DNA of 39,111 nt. Origin: Myxococcales bacterium (lineage in GTDB: Bacteria; Myxococcota_A; Polyangia; Polyangiales; Polyangiaceae). Both the position numbers and the translations under genes were made by a program. Positions 24,828 to 35,153 of this stretch are shown in pieces. How positions within the stretch are numbered: position 1 is the first letter of the stretch; the number at the start of each line of letters is the position of its first letter. The notes under the pieces are model-generated. The model saw only the letters and a list, made by a program, of their open reading frames with translations, was not told where the DNA came from and made no database searches. The stretch spans positions 1 through 39,111 of the forward strand of contig SXNL01000207.1 of the NCBI GenBank assembly GCA_005777185.1, written 5' to 3'.

Positions 24828-25558
24828 CGGTCGTGAGCGAGGCAAGCGGCGTGTTCGAGATCACCATGAACGCCCCGCGCAAGAACGCGCTGGGCAGCGA
24901 GATGATGGCGTGGCTGCGCGCGCGGCTCGTCGAGGCCGCCGGCCGGCCGGTGCTGCTGACAGGCTCGGGGGACGCGTTCTCGGCGGGCCTCGATCTCCGC
25001 GAGGTCGCCGCCCTGGACGAAGCGTCGGCACCGCCGTTCCTCGCGGCGCTCGAGACGACGATGTGCGCGCTGTACCAGTATCCCGGCCCGACCGTGGCCC
25101 ACGTGAACGGTCACGCGATCGCGGGGGGCTGCGTCCTGGCGCTGTGCTGCGATCACCGCGTCGCCGACGCGTCGACGCGCGCCCGGATCGGCCTCAACGA
25201 GGTGGCGCTCGGCGTGCGGTTCCCGCCGCGGATCTTCGAGATCGTGCGGCGGCGCGTGCCGGCCCCGCGCGTGGAGGAGGTGCTGCTCGGCGCGGGCCTC
25301 TACCGGGTGGCGGACGCGGCGTCCGCCGGGCTGATCGACGTGGCTGCGGAGGACGCGGGGGCGCTCGCGCGGGCGCGCGTCGCGGCGCTCGCGGCGCTCC
25401 CGCGGGACGCGTACGCGGCGCACAAGGCAGACCTCCGCGGGAGGGTCGAGCAGGATCTCGTCCCGGACGCGGCGGAGGCGCGCTGGATGGCGGAGAACGC
25501 GCGCGTGTGGACCTCGCCCGAGGTGAAGGCGAAGGTCCTGGCGGTACTGTCGCGGTGA
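24824..25558 (+). CDS. Enoyl-CoA hydratase/isomerase (crotonase) family protein
   Basis: 244 residues. Oxyanion-hole sequences GSGDAFSAGLDLRE and VNGHAIAGGCVLALCCDHRVA are intact. The catalytic region ARIGLNEVALGVRFPP has Glu in the position of one crotonase general acid/base. Hydratase, isomerase or another acyl-CoA chemistry cannot be told apart. GTG 24824 overlaps the ATP-grasp stop (GTGA); GTG 24833 is the alternative. Coupling with an ATP-grasp gene is not a common arrangement to my knowledge. Confidence 0.85.
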   Translation: MTVVSEASGVFEITMNAPRKNALGSEMMAWLRARLVEAAGRPVLLTGSGDAFSAGLDLREVAALDEASAPPFLAALETTMCALYQYPGPTVAHVNGHAIAGGCVLALCCDHRVADASTRARIGLNEVALGVRFPPRIFEIVRRRVPAPRVEEVLLGAGLYRVADAASAGLIDVAAEDAGALARARVAALAALPRDAYAAHKADLRGRVEQDLVPDAAEARWMAENARVWTSPEVKAKVLAVLSR

Positions 25559-25622
25559 GGTGGCGGGCGCCGGCGCGCCGATCTCGAGGGGCGAGCGCAG
25601 CGCGGCGGGGGTGGGGCTCCCG

Positions 25623-26207
25623 CTAGGTCGGGACGTCCTCCTCCTTCAGGCGGATCGGGCCGAACCCGGAGGGCTCGTGCGGGATGGGGTTCTTCTCGGC
25701 GTAGAACGCGCGGATGCGGTCCATGTCGGCGCGCACGTCACCGGTCATCCGCATCGGCGAACCGAGCCCGCAGCGCTTTCGCGCGTAGTCGAGGTAGCCC
25801 GGCACCACCGGCACGTCCGCACCGAGCGCGATCCGATAGAAGCCCGATTTCCAGTGGGCGGCGCGGGAGCGCGTACCCTCCGGCGGGATCCCGAGCACGA
25901 AGCGATCGCGCCGCCCGAACTCCTCGATCATCTGCCCCACGACGTCGTGGGCGCGGCCGCGGTCGATGGCGATCGCGCCGAGCCGCTTCATGATCGGGCG
26001 CATCGGGCCCTTGACCCAGGAGTCCTTGATCATCCACTCCATGTCGAGGCCGATCTTCGCGAGCACCGTGACGAGCACGAGCCCGTCCCAGTTGCTCGTG
26101 TGCGGCACGGCGAGGGCGACGTACCTCTTCTCGACGGGGAGCGGCGTCTCGAAGGCCCAGCCCGCCAGGCCGAGCGACGTCGACGCGAAGCGGCTCTTTC
26201 TCTTCAC
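25623..26207 (-). CDS. 1-acyl-sn-glycerol-3-phosphate acyltransferase-like protein
   Basis: 194 residues with the PlsC-type signature: catalytic HTSNWDG (H-x4-D) and the phosphate-binding PPEGTRSR. It is short compared with full-length PlsC and has no clear membrane helix. A family of small lipid acyltransferases with this layout is known, so it may act on a phospholipid or another acyl acceptor. GTG 26207 is chosen because TAGGAC ends eight bases before it; an in-frame ATG at 26276 would add 23 residues and is possible. Divergent from the AgmX/PglI gene. Confidence 0.82.
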   Translation of the reverse strand: MKRKSRFASTSLGLAGWAFETPLPVEKRYVALAVPHTSNWDGLVLVTVLAKIGLDMEWMIKDSWVKGPMRPIMKRLGAIAIDRGRAHDVVGQMIEEFGRRDRFVLGIPPEGTRSRAAHWKSGFYRIALGADVPVVPGYLDYARKRCGLGSPMRMTGDVRADMDRIRAFYAEKNPIPHEPSGFGPIRLKEEDVPT

Positions 26208-26267
26208 GACGATCAGTCCTAACAGACGTTCGCGCCCGGGCGAAGGTCGCGCCGGAACGTCCGCCTT

Positions 26268-26276
26268 TGCTATCAT
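26268..26276 (+). promoter_or_regulatory. Extended -10 (TGCTATCAT) before the AgmX/PglI gene
   Basis: TGC followed by TATCAT (26271-26276; 5 of 6 to the consensus), with no -35. A leader of about 18 bases then carries a GGAGGA ribosome-binding site before TTG 26301, so this gene is not leaderless. Confidence 0.45.
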
Positions 26277-26300
26277 CCTCGCCCGGAGGACCTTCGACAC

Positions 26301-27656
26301 TTGGCCGCCGCCTCTCCCGTCGCGGTGAATCAGCCGCAGGTGCTCCGCGTCGCGGCGGTGTGGGGCACGACCGTGATCGCGCTCCGCACGCTGTACCGCG
26401 GGCAGTCGTTCCTGATGGGCGATGGGGCGGGTGCCGTGCTGCCGATCCCGGTCGGCGTCGAGATGTCGACGGCGCCGATCCGCGCGTCGCTCGGCGGGTG
26501 GGAGCTCGACGCGCGGGGATCGCTGGCGGGCACGCTGACCCTGCGCGGCAGGCCGGAGGATCCGACCGCGCTCGCGCGGACGGGCGCGGCGGTGCCCGTG
26601 ATGCCGGGGGATCACGGGCTGATCCAGTTCGGGCAGCTGTCGATCTTCTTCCAGTACACGCCGCTGTTGTTGCCGCCTTCGGGGCGAATCCGCGTGGATC
26701 TCCTCGCGGGCCTTGCCCTCTGGTCGAGCGTCGTGCTGCACGTCGGCGTGCTGGGCTTGCTGCGCGCGCTCATGACGCCGACCCCGCTCCCGCGCCCGCT
26801 CGAGCTCACGGACCCCGACGAGTACGCGGCGCGCTTCGGGATTCACCGACCGATGTTCCAGCCGCCCGAACCGATCCTAGACACCGGCGACGACAAGAAG
26901 ACGCCTGCGCGGGCGTCGAACGACCGGTCCTCCGGAGGACCGAGGTCCGCCGCGAACGAGGGGGCGCACGGCGCGCGCACGTTCAGGGAACCGCACCTTC
27001 AACCCAGCCACACGCGCCCGAGCGTGGGCGGGCTCGCCGAGGTGCTCGAGGGTGACACGGGCAAGGAGATCCAGAACACGCTCAAGTCCATCCAGACCGT
27101 GTCGCAGGCGCTGGGCGGGCTCGACGCGTCGAAGCTGGTCGTGGGAGGCGGTCCGGGCGCCGGGCTCAAGGGAGGAGGCTCTGGCGGTGGAGGCTCCGCG
27201 GGCATGTACGGCGCCGGCCCACTGCAGACCGGTTCGGGGGCCGGAAGAGGCGCGGGGGGGGGAGCAGGAGGGACGGGCGCGGGCGCGGGCGGGGCCGGAG
27301 GCACGGGCGCGACGCCGGGCGAGACCAAGGTCGGGGTCACGACGGGCGCGGCCGCTGCGAAGGGGGGCCTTTCCGCCGATCAGGTCCGTCGCGTGGTGGT
27401 CGCGCACATGGGTGCGTTACGCGCGTGCTACGAGACGGAGGCGCTGAAGAACCCTTCTCTGAAGGGTGGCATCACGGTGGCGTGGCAGATCGATCCGAGC
27501 GGTGGCGTGTCGAGCGCCTCGGTGATCGGATCGAACGTGGGCAACGGCCGCCTCGAGGGCTGCGTCACGCGCCAGGTGAAGTCGTGGAAATTCCCCGCGA
27601 GCGACTCCCCGACGACCGTGGCGAGCTTCCCGTTCAAGTTCGGCGTGGGGGGGTAG
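26301..27656 (+). CDS. AgmX/PglI C-terminal domain protein
   Basis: 451 residues. N-terminal region with a beta-rich start (WGTTVIALRTLYRGQSFLMG), possibly FHA-like, and one hydrophobic segment near 135-155 (GLALWSSVVLHVGVLGLL). A Gly-rich low-complexity linker (about 275-345) follows. The C-terminal domain (RACYETEALKNPSLKGGITV through VKSWKFPASDSPTTVASFPFKF) is the AgmX/PglI domain of myxobacterial gliding-associated and cell-envelope proteins, of TonB-C-like fold. Its role here is unknown. TTG 26301 has GGAGGA about 10 bases upstream. Confidence 0.87.
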   Translation: MAAASPVAVNQPQVLRVAAVWGTTVIALRTLYRGQSFLMGDGAGAVLPIPVGVEMSTAPIRASLGGWELDARGSLAGTLTLRGRPEDPTALARTGAAVPVMPGDHGLIQFGQLSIFFQYTPLLLPPSGRIRVDLLAGLALWSSVVLHVGVLGLLRALMTPTPLPRPLELTDPDEYAARFGIHRPMFQPPEPILDTGDDKKTPARASNDRSSGGPRSAANEGAHGARTFREPHLQPSHTRPSVGGLAEVLEGDTGKEIQNTLKSIQTVSQALGGLDASKLVVGGGPGAGLKGGGSGGGGSAGMYGAGPLQTGSGAGRGAGGGAGGTGAGAGGAGGTGATPGETKVGVTTGAAAAKGGLSADQVRRVVVAHMGALRACYETEALKNPSLKGGITVAWQIDPSGGVSSASVIGSNVGNGRLEGCVTRQVKSWKFPASDSPTTVASFPFKFGVGG

Positions 27657-27671
27657 CGGCACCCGGCCTGG

Positions 27672-29720
27672 CTAGTCGCACGGATCGGCTGCCCGCCCCG
27701 CCGAGGGCACGCGCGGCGCGCCGCGCGCGAGGCCCTCGAGGAAGCAGCGGTAGGCGTGCTTGGGTCCCTCGGTCTGGAAGACCACTTCGTGACCGTCCTC
27801 GATGCCGTCCTCCAGGTGTTGCGTCACGACGGCGGTGACAGGGGCCGATGCGGTCTGCACGTTCCTCTCCACCGGGAGCGCGACCCTCTTGCGCGCGGCG
27901 AGGCCGAGCAGGGCCTCGATCCCCGTGAGCCCCGCGAACGCCGGGCTCTTCACGTCGAGCGCGGGCCCGGCGAGGTCCAGACCGAACGAGAGGCTCGTGG
28001 CGTTGGCGACCGGCGGTGGGATGTACGTGTCCGCGATCCCCTGCATCATGAGGACGTGCCGCGGCTGCCCGACCGGCTCGGCGAGGATGCGGCGGCCGTA
28101 GACCGGCGGATCGGCCTCCTCGCCGACCCACTGGTAGAGGGAGAGCGCGGGATCGTGGGCGGTCAGCGGGTAGCCGGAGCCGGTGATCCCGAGGAGCAGC
28201 TCGGCGAGCGGCTTGACCGCGAGGGGCTTCTGTTTGTGCATCACGTTCGCGATCCAGCTGCCGCCCGCGCCCGAGAGGAGGAGCGCTCGGAAACGCGGCT
28301 CGACCGCGGCCGTGAGCGGCGCGATCGTGGCGCCCATCGAGTGCCCCATGAGCGCCATCATCCCCGGATCGAAGCGCGCCGTTTGGCCCGGAGCGGTCGC
28401 CCCGGGGCAGAGGGAGACGTCCACCGTCACCTTCTCGAGGATGTGCGCCTGGAGCGCGAGCTCGGCCGCCGATTGCCGCACGTTGTCGCGCAGGGCGGGC
28501 GGGTTCGCGACGTCGAACATGAGGAACTGCTCGTCGGCGCGCGTGACGTTGCGGAGACCCCCATGCGGGCCGTCTATCGAGGAGCCGGCCCAGCCCGCCT
28601 TCGCGAAGGTGAACGCGGGGCCGGTGCCGGGCGCGAGCGGCGGTCCCCCGGACGCCGCCTCGACGCCGCGATCGACGAGCGGACGCTCACCGCCGCCGCC
28701 CGTGCGGCTGAAGACGACGATCGGGTAGCCCGCCGCCGGCATGACCGTGCGCGGGACGGTGACGACGAAGTTCGACTCCTCCTCGCGCTGCACGAGGGGC
28801 GCGCCCTTCGCGTCGAGCACCCAGGCGCCGCCGCCGCCGGTGTACGGCGGGACGCCGCCCTGGTACTCGGGCATGGGGATCCTCGTCTGGTAGACGCAGA
28901 ACGTCGGGAAGACCTCGGCCGGCGCGAACGGCCTCCGGATCGAGGGGACCTTCGCGCGCATCGCGGTCGTCACCTTCGTGAGATCGTCCTCGGGGGAGCC
29001 GGTGGTGAAGACGGTGAGCGCCGCGAGGCCCTTCGCGTCCACGCCCGCCTCGCCGAGGGCGACGAGAGCGGCCTTGTACGATTCGTGCGCGGTCTCGCTC
29101 ATCCCCGGTGGACGCCGTCCCGCCGCGAGCTGGGCCATCGACGGCCCGATCGCGAGGGGATCCCCCGAGGCGGCTCTCACCGCGGTGCGAACCGCGACCG
29201 CGTACCGCGTGCGCGGGCGGAGCGGGAAGCCCTGGTAAGGGAGGGCGACGAGCAGGTTGGGCGCGCCGAACGGGCCGCCGTCCGGGAGGAAGCGCGTGGA
29301 GATGGGGTAACGGCGACCGCGATCGGGTGCGCCCGGGTCGACGCCCACGAGGAAGACCGACGCGTCGCGCCCGACGCTCGCATGGACGTCGGGGAGAGAG
29401 GCCGGATCGATCGGCGCGCTCGCCGCGAAGAAGATCCCCGAGGTCAGCCCGAAGCCGCGCGGCGAGGCGGTGAGCATGCGCCGGACCGTCTCGATCAGGG
29501 CGAGCTTGCGGGGGTTGGGGAAGTCGTCGAGGCGAGGCCGCCCGTCGTCGCCGACGCGCGTGTCGCCCGGAAAGGGAGACGCGTAGAAGCCGGCCGCGCC
29601 CGTGAAGTCCATCCGGATCGTGGTCGCGGCGGGGCAGGTGGTGTCGTCGCAGGGGACGGACGAGCGGCTGCACGCCGCGAGGGCCGTCGCGAGCAGGAGG
29701 AGGATCGCGCGCGGCCGCAC
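27672..29720 (-). CDS. Large secreted alpha/beta-hydrolase lipoprotein
   Basis: 682 residues. Lipoprotein signal with lipobox LAA-Cys (LLLLATALAACS). The C-terminal half has a nucleophile elbow GHSMGAT and a late His in PKHAYRC, with SLYQW and the HVLMMQGIADTYIP block (Asp candidate), as in bacterial lipases and esterases. The N-terminal half (about 40-300) has no recognised domain. GTG 29720 is preceded six bases away by TACACT (complement of 29727-29732), and the heptamer array 29734-29768 lies directly upstream. The substrate is unknown; a lipase or esterase role is likely. Confidence 0.82.
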   Translation of the reverse strand: MRPRAILLLLATALAACSRSSVPCDDTTCPAATTIRMDFTGAAGFYASPFPGDTRVGDDGRPRLDDFPNPRKLALIETVRRMLTASPRGFGLTSGIFFAASAPIDPASLPDVHASVGRDASVFLVGVDPGAPDRGRRYPISTRFLPDGGPFGAPNLLVALPYQGFPLRPRTRYAVAVRTAVRAASGDPLAIGPSMAQLAAGRRPPGMSETAHESYKAALVALGEAGVDAKGLAALTVFTTGSPEDDLTKVTTAMRAKVPSIRRPFAPAEVFPTFCVYQTRIPMPEYQGGVPPYTGGGGAWVLDAKGAPLVQREEESNFVVTVPRTVMPAAGYPIVVFSRTGGGGERPLVDRGVEAASGGPPLAPGTGPAFTFAKAGWAGSSIDGPHGGLRNVTRADEQFLMFDVANPPALRDNVRQSAAELALQAHILEKVTVDVSLCPGATAPGQTARFDPGMMALMGHSMGATIAPLTAAVEPRFRALLLSGAGGSWIANVMHKQKPLAVKPLAELLLGITGSGYPLTAHDPALSLYQWVGEEADPPVYGRRILAEPVGQPRHVLMMQGIADTYIPPPVANATSLSFGLDLAGPALDVKSPAFAGLTGIEALLGLAARKRVALPVERNVQTASAPVTAVVTQHLEDGIEDGHEVVFQTEGPKHAYRCFLEGLARGAPRVPSAGRAADPCD

Positions 29721-29733
29721 GGACGCAGTGTAC

Positions 29734-29768
29734 AGCGGACGGCGGACGCCAGACAGCGGACAGCGGTC
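29734..29768 (-). repeat. GTCCGCY heptamer array upstream of the hydrolase lipoprotein gene
   Basis: Five minus-strand units in register, reading toward the gene: GACCGCT, GTCCGCT, GTCTGGC, GTCCGCC, GTCCGCT. The next seven bases, GTACACT, hold the -10-like TACACT in the same 7-base register. Confidence 0.85.
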
Positions 29769-29785
29769 GGCGGGCCGGCGTCCCG

Positions 29786-30592
29786 TCACGCCCCGAACAG
29801 ACCCCTCGCCTGCGCCCGCTCGAAGCTCCTCCGCAGATCCCCGTAGTTACCCTCCACCCGGGTCCGGAACTCGTCCGCACCGAAGATGGTCTGGATCCAC
29901 GCCTGCGCCTCGGGGTCCTCGTTCATCGAGACGAACGCGTGCTCCAGCATGGAGATCGTGGGGCCGTCGAGCGTGGAGCTCACGCAGATCGTGTCCGGCG
30001 GGACGGGGCCGAACCGCTGCACGACCTGCACCTCTGCGCCCTCGACGCGGCGCCACCCCCCCGTCCGCGGCTCGTCGCCCTGGGCGAAGCGCGCGAAGGT
30101 GCCGGCCACATCGGCCACGCCGTCGACGACCGCCGTGATCGCGAGCGTGTGTGTCCCGAAGAAGACCTCCGAGCGGAAGAGCCGCCTGGGATCGTAGCCG
30201 TTCTGGTCCAGCCAGATTCGCGGCACCACGAAGCCCGCGGCGCTCCACGGATCCACCCACGCGGCGCGCCGCTGGGCGAGGTCGTCCATCGACTTCACCG
30301 GGCCTCCCTTGCGCGCGACGAGCACGGACTCGTAGGAGTCCTCCCCGCCGCGGCGCGCGCTCACGAGCGGGATGGCCGCGCGCGGATCGGTCTTCATGTG
30401 AAGGAGCGGGGGGAGCCACGCGACGTGGGTGGAGCGGGACTCGAGCGCCTCGGAGAGCTCCTCGTACTTTGCCAACTCCAGCGCGACCACCTCGTCCCCC
30501 GTCTTCGCCGAGAGGCGCGCGCAGAATTTCTCGAGAGCGGGGCCCATGCCCTCGATGTCGTCCTGCTTCAAGAGACCGAAGACGAGCCGCAT
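29786..30592 (-). CDS. PhnD-like phosphate/phosphonate binding protein without signal peptide
   Basis: 268 residues in the PhnD/phosphate-phosphite-phosphonate binding fold: RLVFGLLKQDDIEGMGPALEKF, YEELSEAL, ESVLVARKGGPVKSMDDLAQRR, FFGTHTLAITAVVDGVADVAGTF and SSTLDGPTI. No signal peptide or lipobox is visible and no permease or ATPase gene is adjacent, so it may be a cytoplasmic or separately located binding protein. ATG 30592 has TATGCG (complement of 30598-30603) five bases upstream. The next gene on this strand is the hydrolase lipoprotein, 65 bases on. Confidence 0.8.
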   Translation of the reverse strand: MRLVFGLLKQDDIEGMGPALEKFCARLSAKTGDEVVALELAKYEELSEALESRSTHVAWLPPLLHMKTDPRAAIPLVSARRGGEDSYESVLVARKGGPVKSMDDLAQRRAAWVDPWSAAGFVVPRIWLDQNGYDPRRLFRSEVFFGTHTLAITAVVDGVADVAGTFARFAQGDEPRTGGWRRVEGAEVQVVQRFGPVPPDTICVSSTLDGPTISMLEHAFVSMNEDPEAQAWIQTIFGADEFRTRVEGNYGDLRRSFERAQARGLFGA

Positions 30593-30659
30593 GCGAACGC
30601 ATATTGCCAAGTCCCGGCGACGAACGCCAGACGCGCGTCTCTCGGCGCCTCCGCCGCCC

Positions 30660-31420
30660 TCAGCCGATCAGGGCGAGCGAGAGCTTCACCACGAGCGCCG
30701 CCACCACGAGGAGCACCACCACCCGGACGAGCCTGTCGCCGACGTGGAGCGCGAGGCGCGAGCCCGCAAGCGCGCCGAGCGCGTTCGCGACCGCCATGAC
30801 CAGAGCGATCCGCCACAGCACCGCGCCCCCGTACGCGAAGACCGCGAGCGCCGCGACGTTCGACGCGAGGTTGCCGACCTTTGCGTTCGCCGACGCGGGC
30901 GTGAGCGGATCCCGGAAGACCACCACGTGGATCGCGATGAGGATCGATCCGGTTCCGGGGCCGAAGAAGCCGTCGTAGACGCCGAGCGCGAGGCCGAGCG
31001 GCGCGAAGACGCGGAGCGGGCGCTCGAGCCCGAGATCCGGCAGCACGCGGCGCGGCACCGACACCAGGACGGCGGCCGCGACGAGGAGCGCGATCACGAG
31101 CGGGCGCAGCGGCTCGGGCCGCATCCACAGGAGGAGCGCCGCGCCGCCGAGCGCGCCCACGAACCCGGTCGCGAACGCGAGGGGGGCACGCGTCGGATCG
31201 ATCGCGCGACGACGCCAGAACGATACGAAGGAAGCGACGGCGCCGAACACGGCCTGCCCTTTGTTGGTCGCGAGGGCCACACGCGGATCGAGGCCCGCGG
31301 CGAGAAGGGCGGGCAGCGTCACGAGACCGCCGCCTCCGGCGATCGCGTCGACGAACCCGGCGAAGAAGGCCGCGGCGCTGAGGAGGAGGTAGGTGGTGGG
31401 GCTCGCGTGGGGCTCGGGGA

Positions 31421-31424
<4 letters not shown>
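30660..31424 (-). CDS. TauE/SafE family sulfite-exporter-like permease
   Basis: 254 residues, about eight membrane helices. The opening AAFFAGFVDAIAGGGGLVTLPALL and the repeat-half GVYDGFFGPGTGSILI are family signatures. Members export sulfite, sulfoacetate or other organosulfur anions; the substrate here is unknown. GTG 31424 overlaps the radical SAM gene stop by four bases (GTGA), so the pair is translationally coupled. Confidence 0.9.
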
Positions 31425-34273
<2,849 letters not shown>

Positions 34274-34279
34274 CGTGGC

Positions 34280-34307
34280 GTTGTAGCACGGACAGCTGTG
34301 CTACGAT
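34280..34307. promoter_or_regulatory. Divergent extended -10 pair forming an inverted repeat
   Basis: GTAGCAC (34283-34289), eight bases, GTGCTAC (34298-34304) is a perfect inverted repeat. Each arm is an extended -10: TGCTACAAC on the minus strand (for the radical SAM gene, six bases from GTG 34273) and TGCTACGAT on the plus strand (34299-34307). The two promoters face away from each other with overlapping footprints. Confidence 0.5.
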
Positions 34308-34337
34308 GTGTGGTTGGTGGTCTGCCCCGGGAGGAGC

Positions 34338-34535
34338 ATGCGCGGAGCGACGACGACGACCGGAGCCTCACCGACGAACGGGACGCGGCGCGCGCGGCAC
34401 GTGCTCACGCTCGCGCTGGGTCTGGCCTTCTCCTGCTCGACGGGCGAAGATCGCCCCGTCCCCGGCGCGGTCGGGGCGGATGGGGGCGCCACGACGACGC
34501 CGACGATCGACGCCTCGGGCACCGCGCCGGACGCG
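34338..34535 (+). pseudogene. 5' fragment of a lipoprotein gene, cut off at about 34535
   Basis: ATG 34338 has GGGAGGAGC directly before it. The first 66 codons make a normal myxobacterial lipoprotein start: basic RRAR, hydrophobic VLTLALGLAF, Cys after FS, and a Gly/Asp/Thr-rich linker (VGADGGATTTPTIDASG). After about codon 66 the frame stays open to 35153 but becomes Arg/Ala-rich nonsense, and the opposite strand instead carries a second lipoprotein N terminus. I conclude that the gene is broken at a junction near 34530-34540. No domain is left to identify it. Confidence 0.55.
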
Positions 34536-34857
34536 CGAAGCCGTGCTCGCGCAGGGCCGCGCGCGTCGCGGGGTCGAGGCGCGTGTACGCGGGTTGATCG
34601 GCCACGGTCGTCTCGTCGAGGGGCAGCTCGTGTGCGTGCACCGGCGGCGGACGGAGCGCGAGCTGGATCGGCTCCCAGTGGGCGAGGCTCCGTGGGTGCG
34701 TGTGCTCCGGCGGCGCGGGCGCACGCACGGGTGGGAGGACCGGTACACGGGCCGCGGCGACGGGGCGCCCGCAGGCCGCGACGCACGTGGCCGCGAGGAG
34801 GTACGGGGCGAGCTCGCCGGCGAGCACGCGAACGGACCCGGGTGAGGCGCGGCGCAC
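34534..34857 (-). pseudogene. 5' fragment of a DUF3160-like lipoprotein gene
   Basis: GTG 34857 (TAGCCT, complement of 34868-34873, ends ten bases upstream). A lipoprotein signal with lipobox VAA-Cys is followed by a Pro-rich linker and then LPLDETTVADQPAY and LDPATRAALREHGFA, which resembles the opening of DUF3160 proteins. At 34534 it runs into the tail of the convergent fragment and continues only as Arg/Pro-rich nonsense. The expected several-hundred-residue domain is missing. The identification of the family is moderate; the truncation is clearer. Confidence 0.5.
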
Positions 34858-34917
34858 GGTGGCGTCCAGGCTACCCGGGCGGGACGGGACCGGCCAAACT
34901 TGCGCTAGATTGGAGGC

Positions 34918-35124
34918 GTGCCTGGAACGAAGTCGCGCGCGCGGCCCCGCCCTGTGTCCGCGGGGAGGCCATGGTGGCCCCTCACCCGGGTCGTCCTCCT
35001 CGCGTCGGTCGGCGTGATCGGCGCGGCGTACGGGCTTTGGCGCGCGATCCACTTCGTCCCGCGGCCGATGATCGTCCCGGCACCGAGCGGGACGGAGATC
35101 CCCGCGCCGGAGCTGGAGCGATGA
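34918..35124 (+). CDS. Small single-pass membrane protein upstream of queE
   Basis: 68 residues: a basic N-terminal stretch (about 1-25, KSRARPRPVSAGRPWW), one transmembrane helix (VVLLASVGVIGAAYGLW) and a Pro-rich exposed tail. Not recognised. GTG 34918 is preceded six bases away by TAGATT (34906-34911), and GGAGG overlaps that gap, so it could be read either way. Its TGA overlaps an ATG at 35121 (ATGA) that opens a 10-codon frame ending on the queE start. Confidence 0.65.
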   Translation: MPGTKSRARPRPVSAGRPWWPLTRVVLLASVGVIGAAYGLWRAIHFVPRPMIVPAPSGTEIPAPELER

Positions 35125-35153
35125 AGGCCGAGCGGAAGGAGCCGGTGCGATGA
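35121..35153 (+). other. Ten-codon bridging frame between the small membrane gene and queE
   Basis: ATG 35121 overlaps the previous stop (ATGA) and encodes MKAERKEPVR. Its own TGA (35151-35153) overlaps the queE ATG at 35150 (ATGA). It also contains GGAAGGAG, the likely queE ribosome-binding site. It may pass terminating ribosomes on to queE, or be chance. Confidence 0.35.

Noticed and set aside
25559..25622. A terminator between the crotonase and acyltransferase genes
   Set aside because: GC-rich with partial inverted repeats, but no stable stem followed by a T-run on either strand.
27181..27325. A G-rich run as a structured RNA or G-quadruplex element
   Set aside because: It is the Gly-rich linker of the AgmX/PglI protein; repeated GGN codons explain it.
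34338..35153. One continuous 271-residue lipoprotein on the plus strand
   Set aside because: Coding character is lost after about codon 66; the opposite strand carries a lipoprotein start there and a separate small membrane gene follows in another frame.
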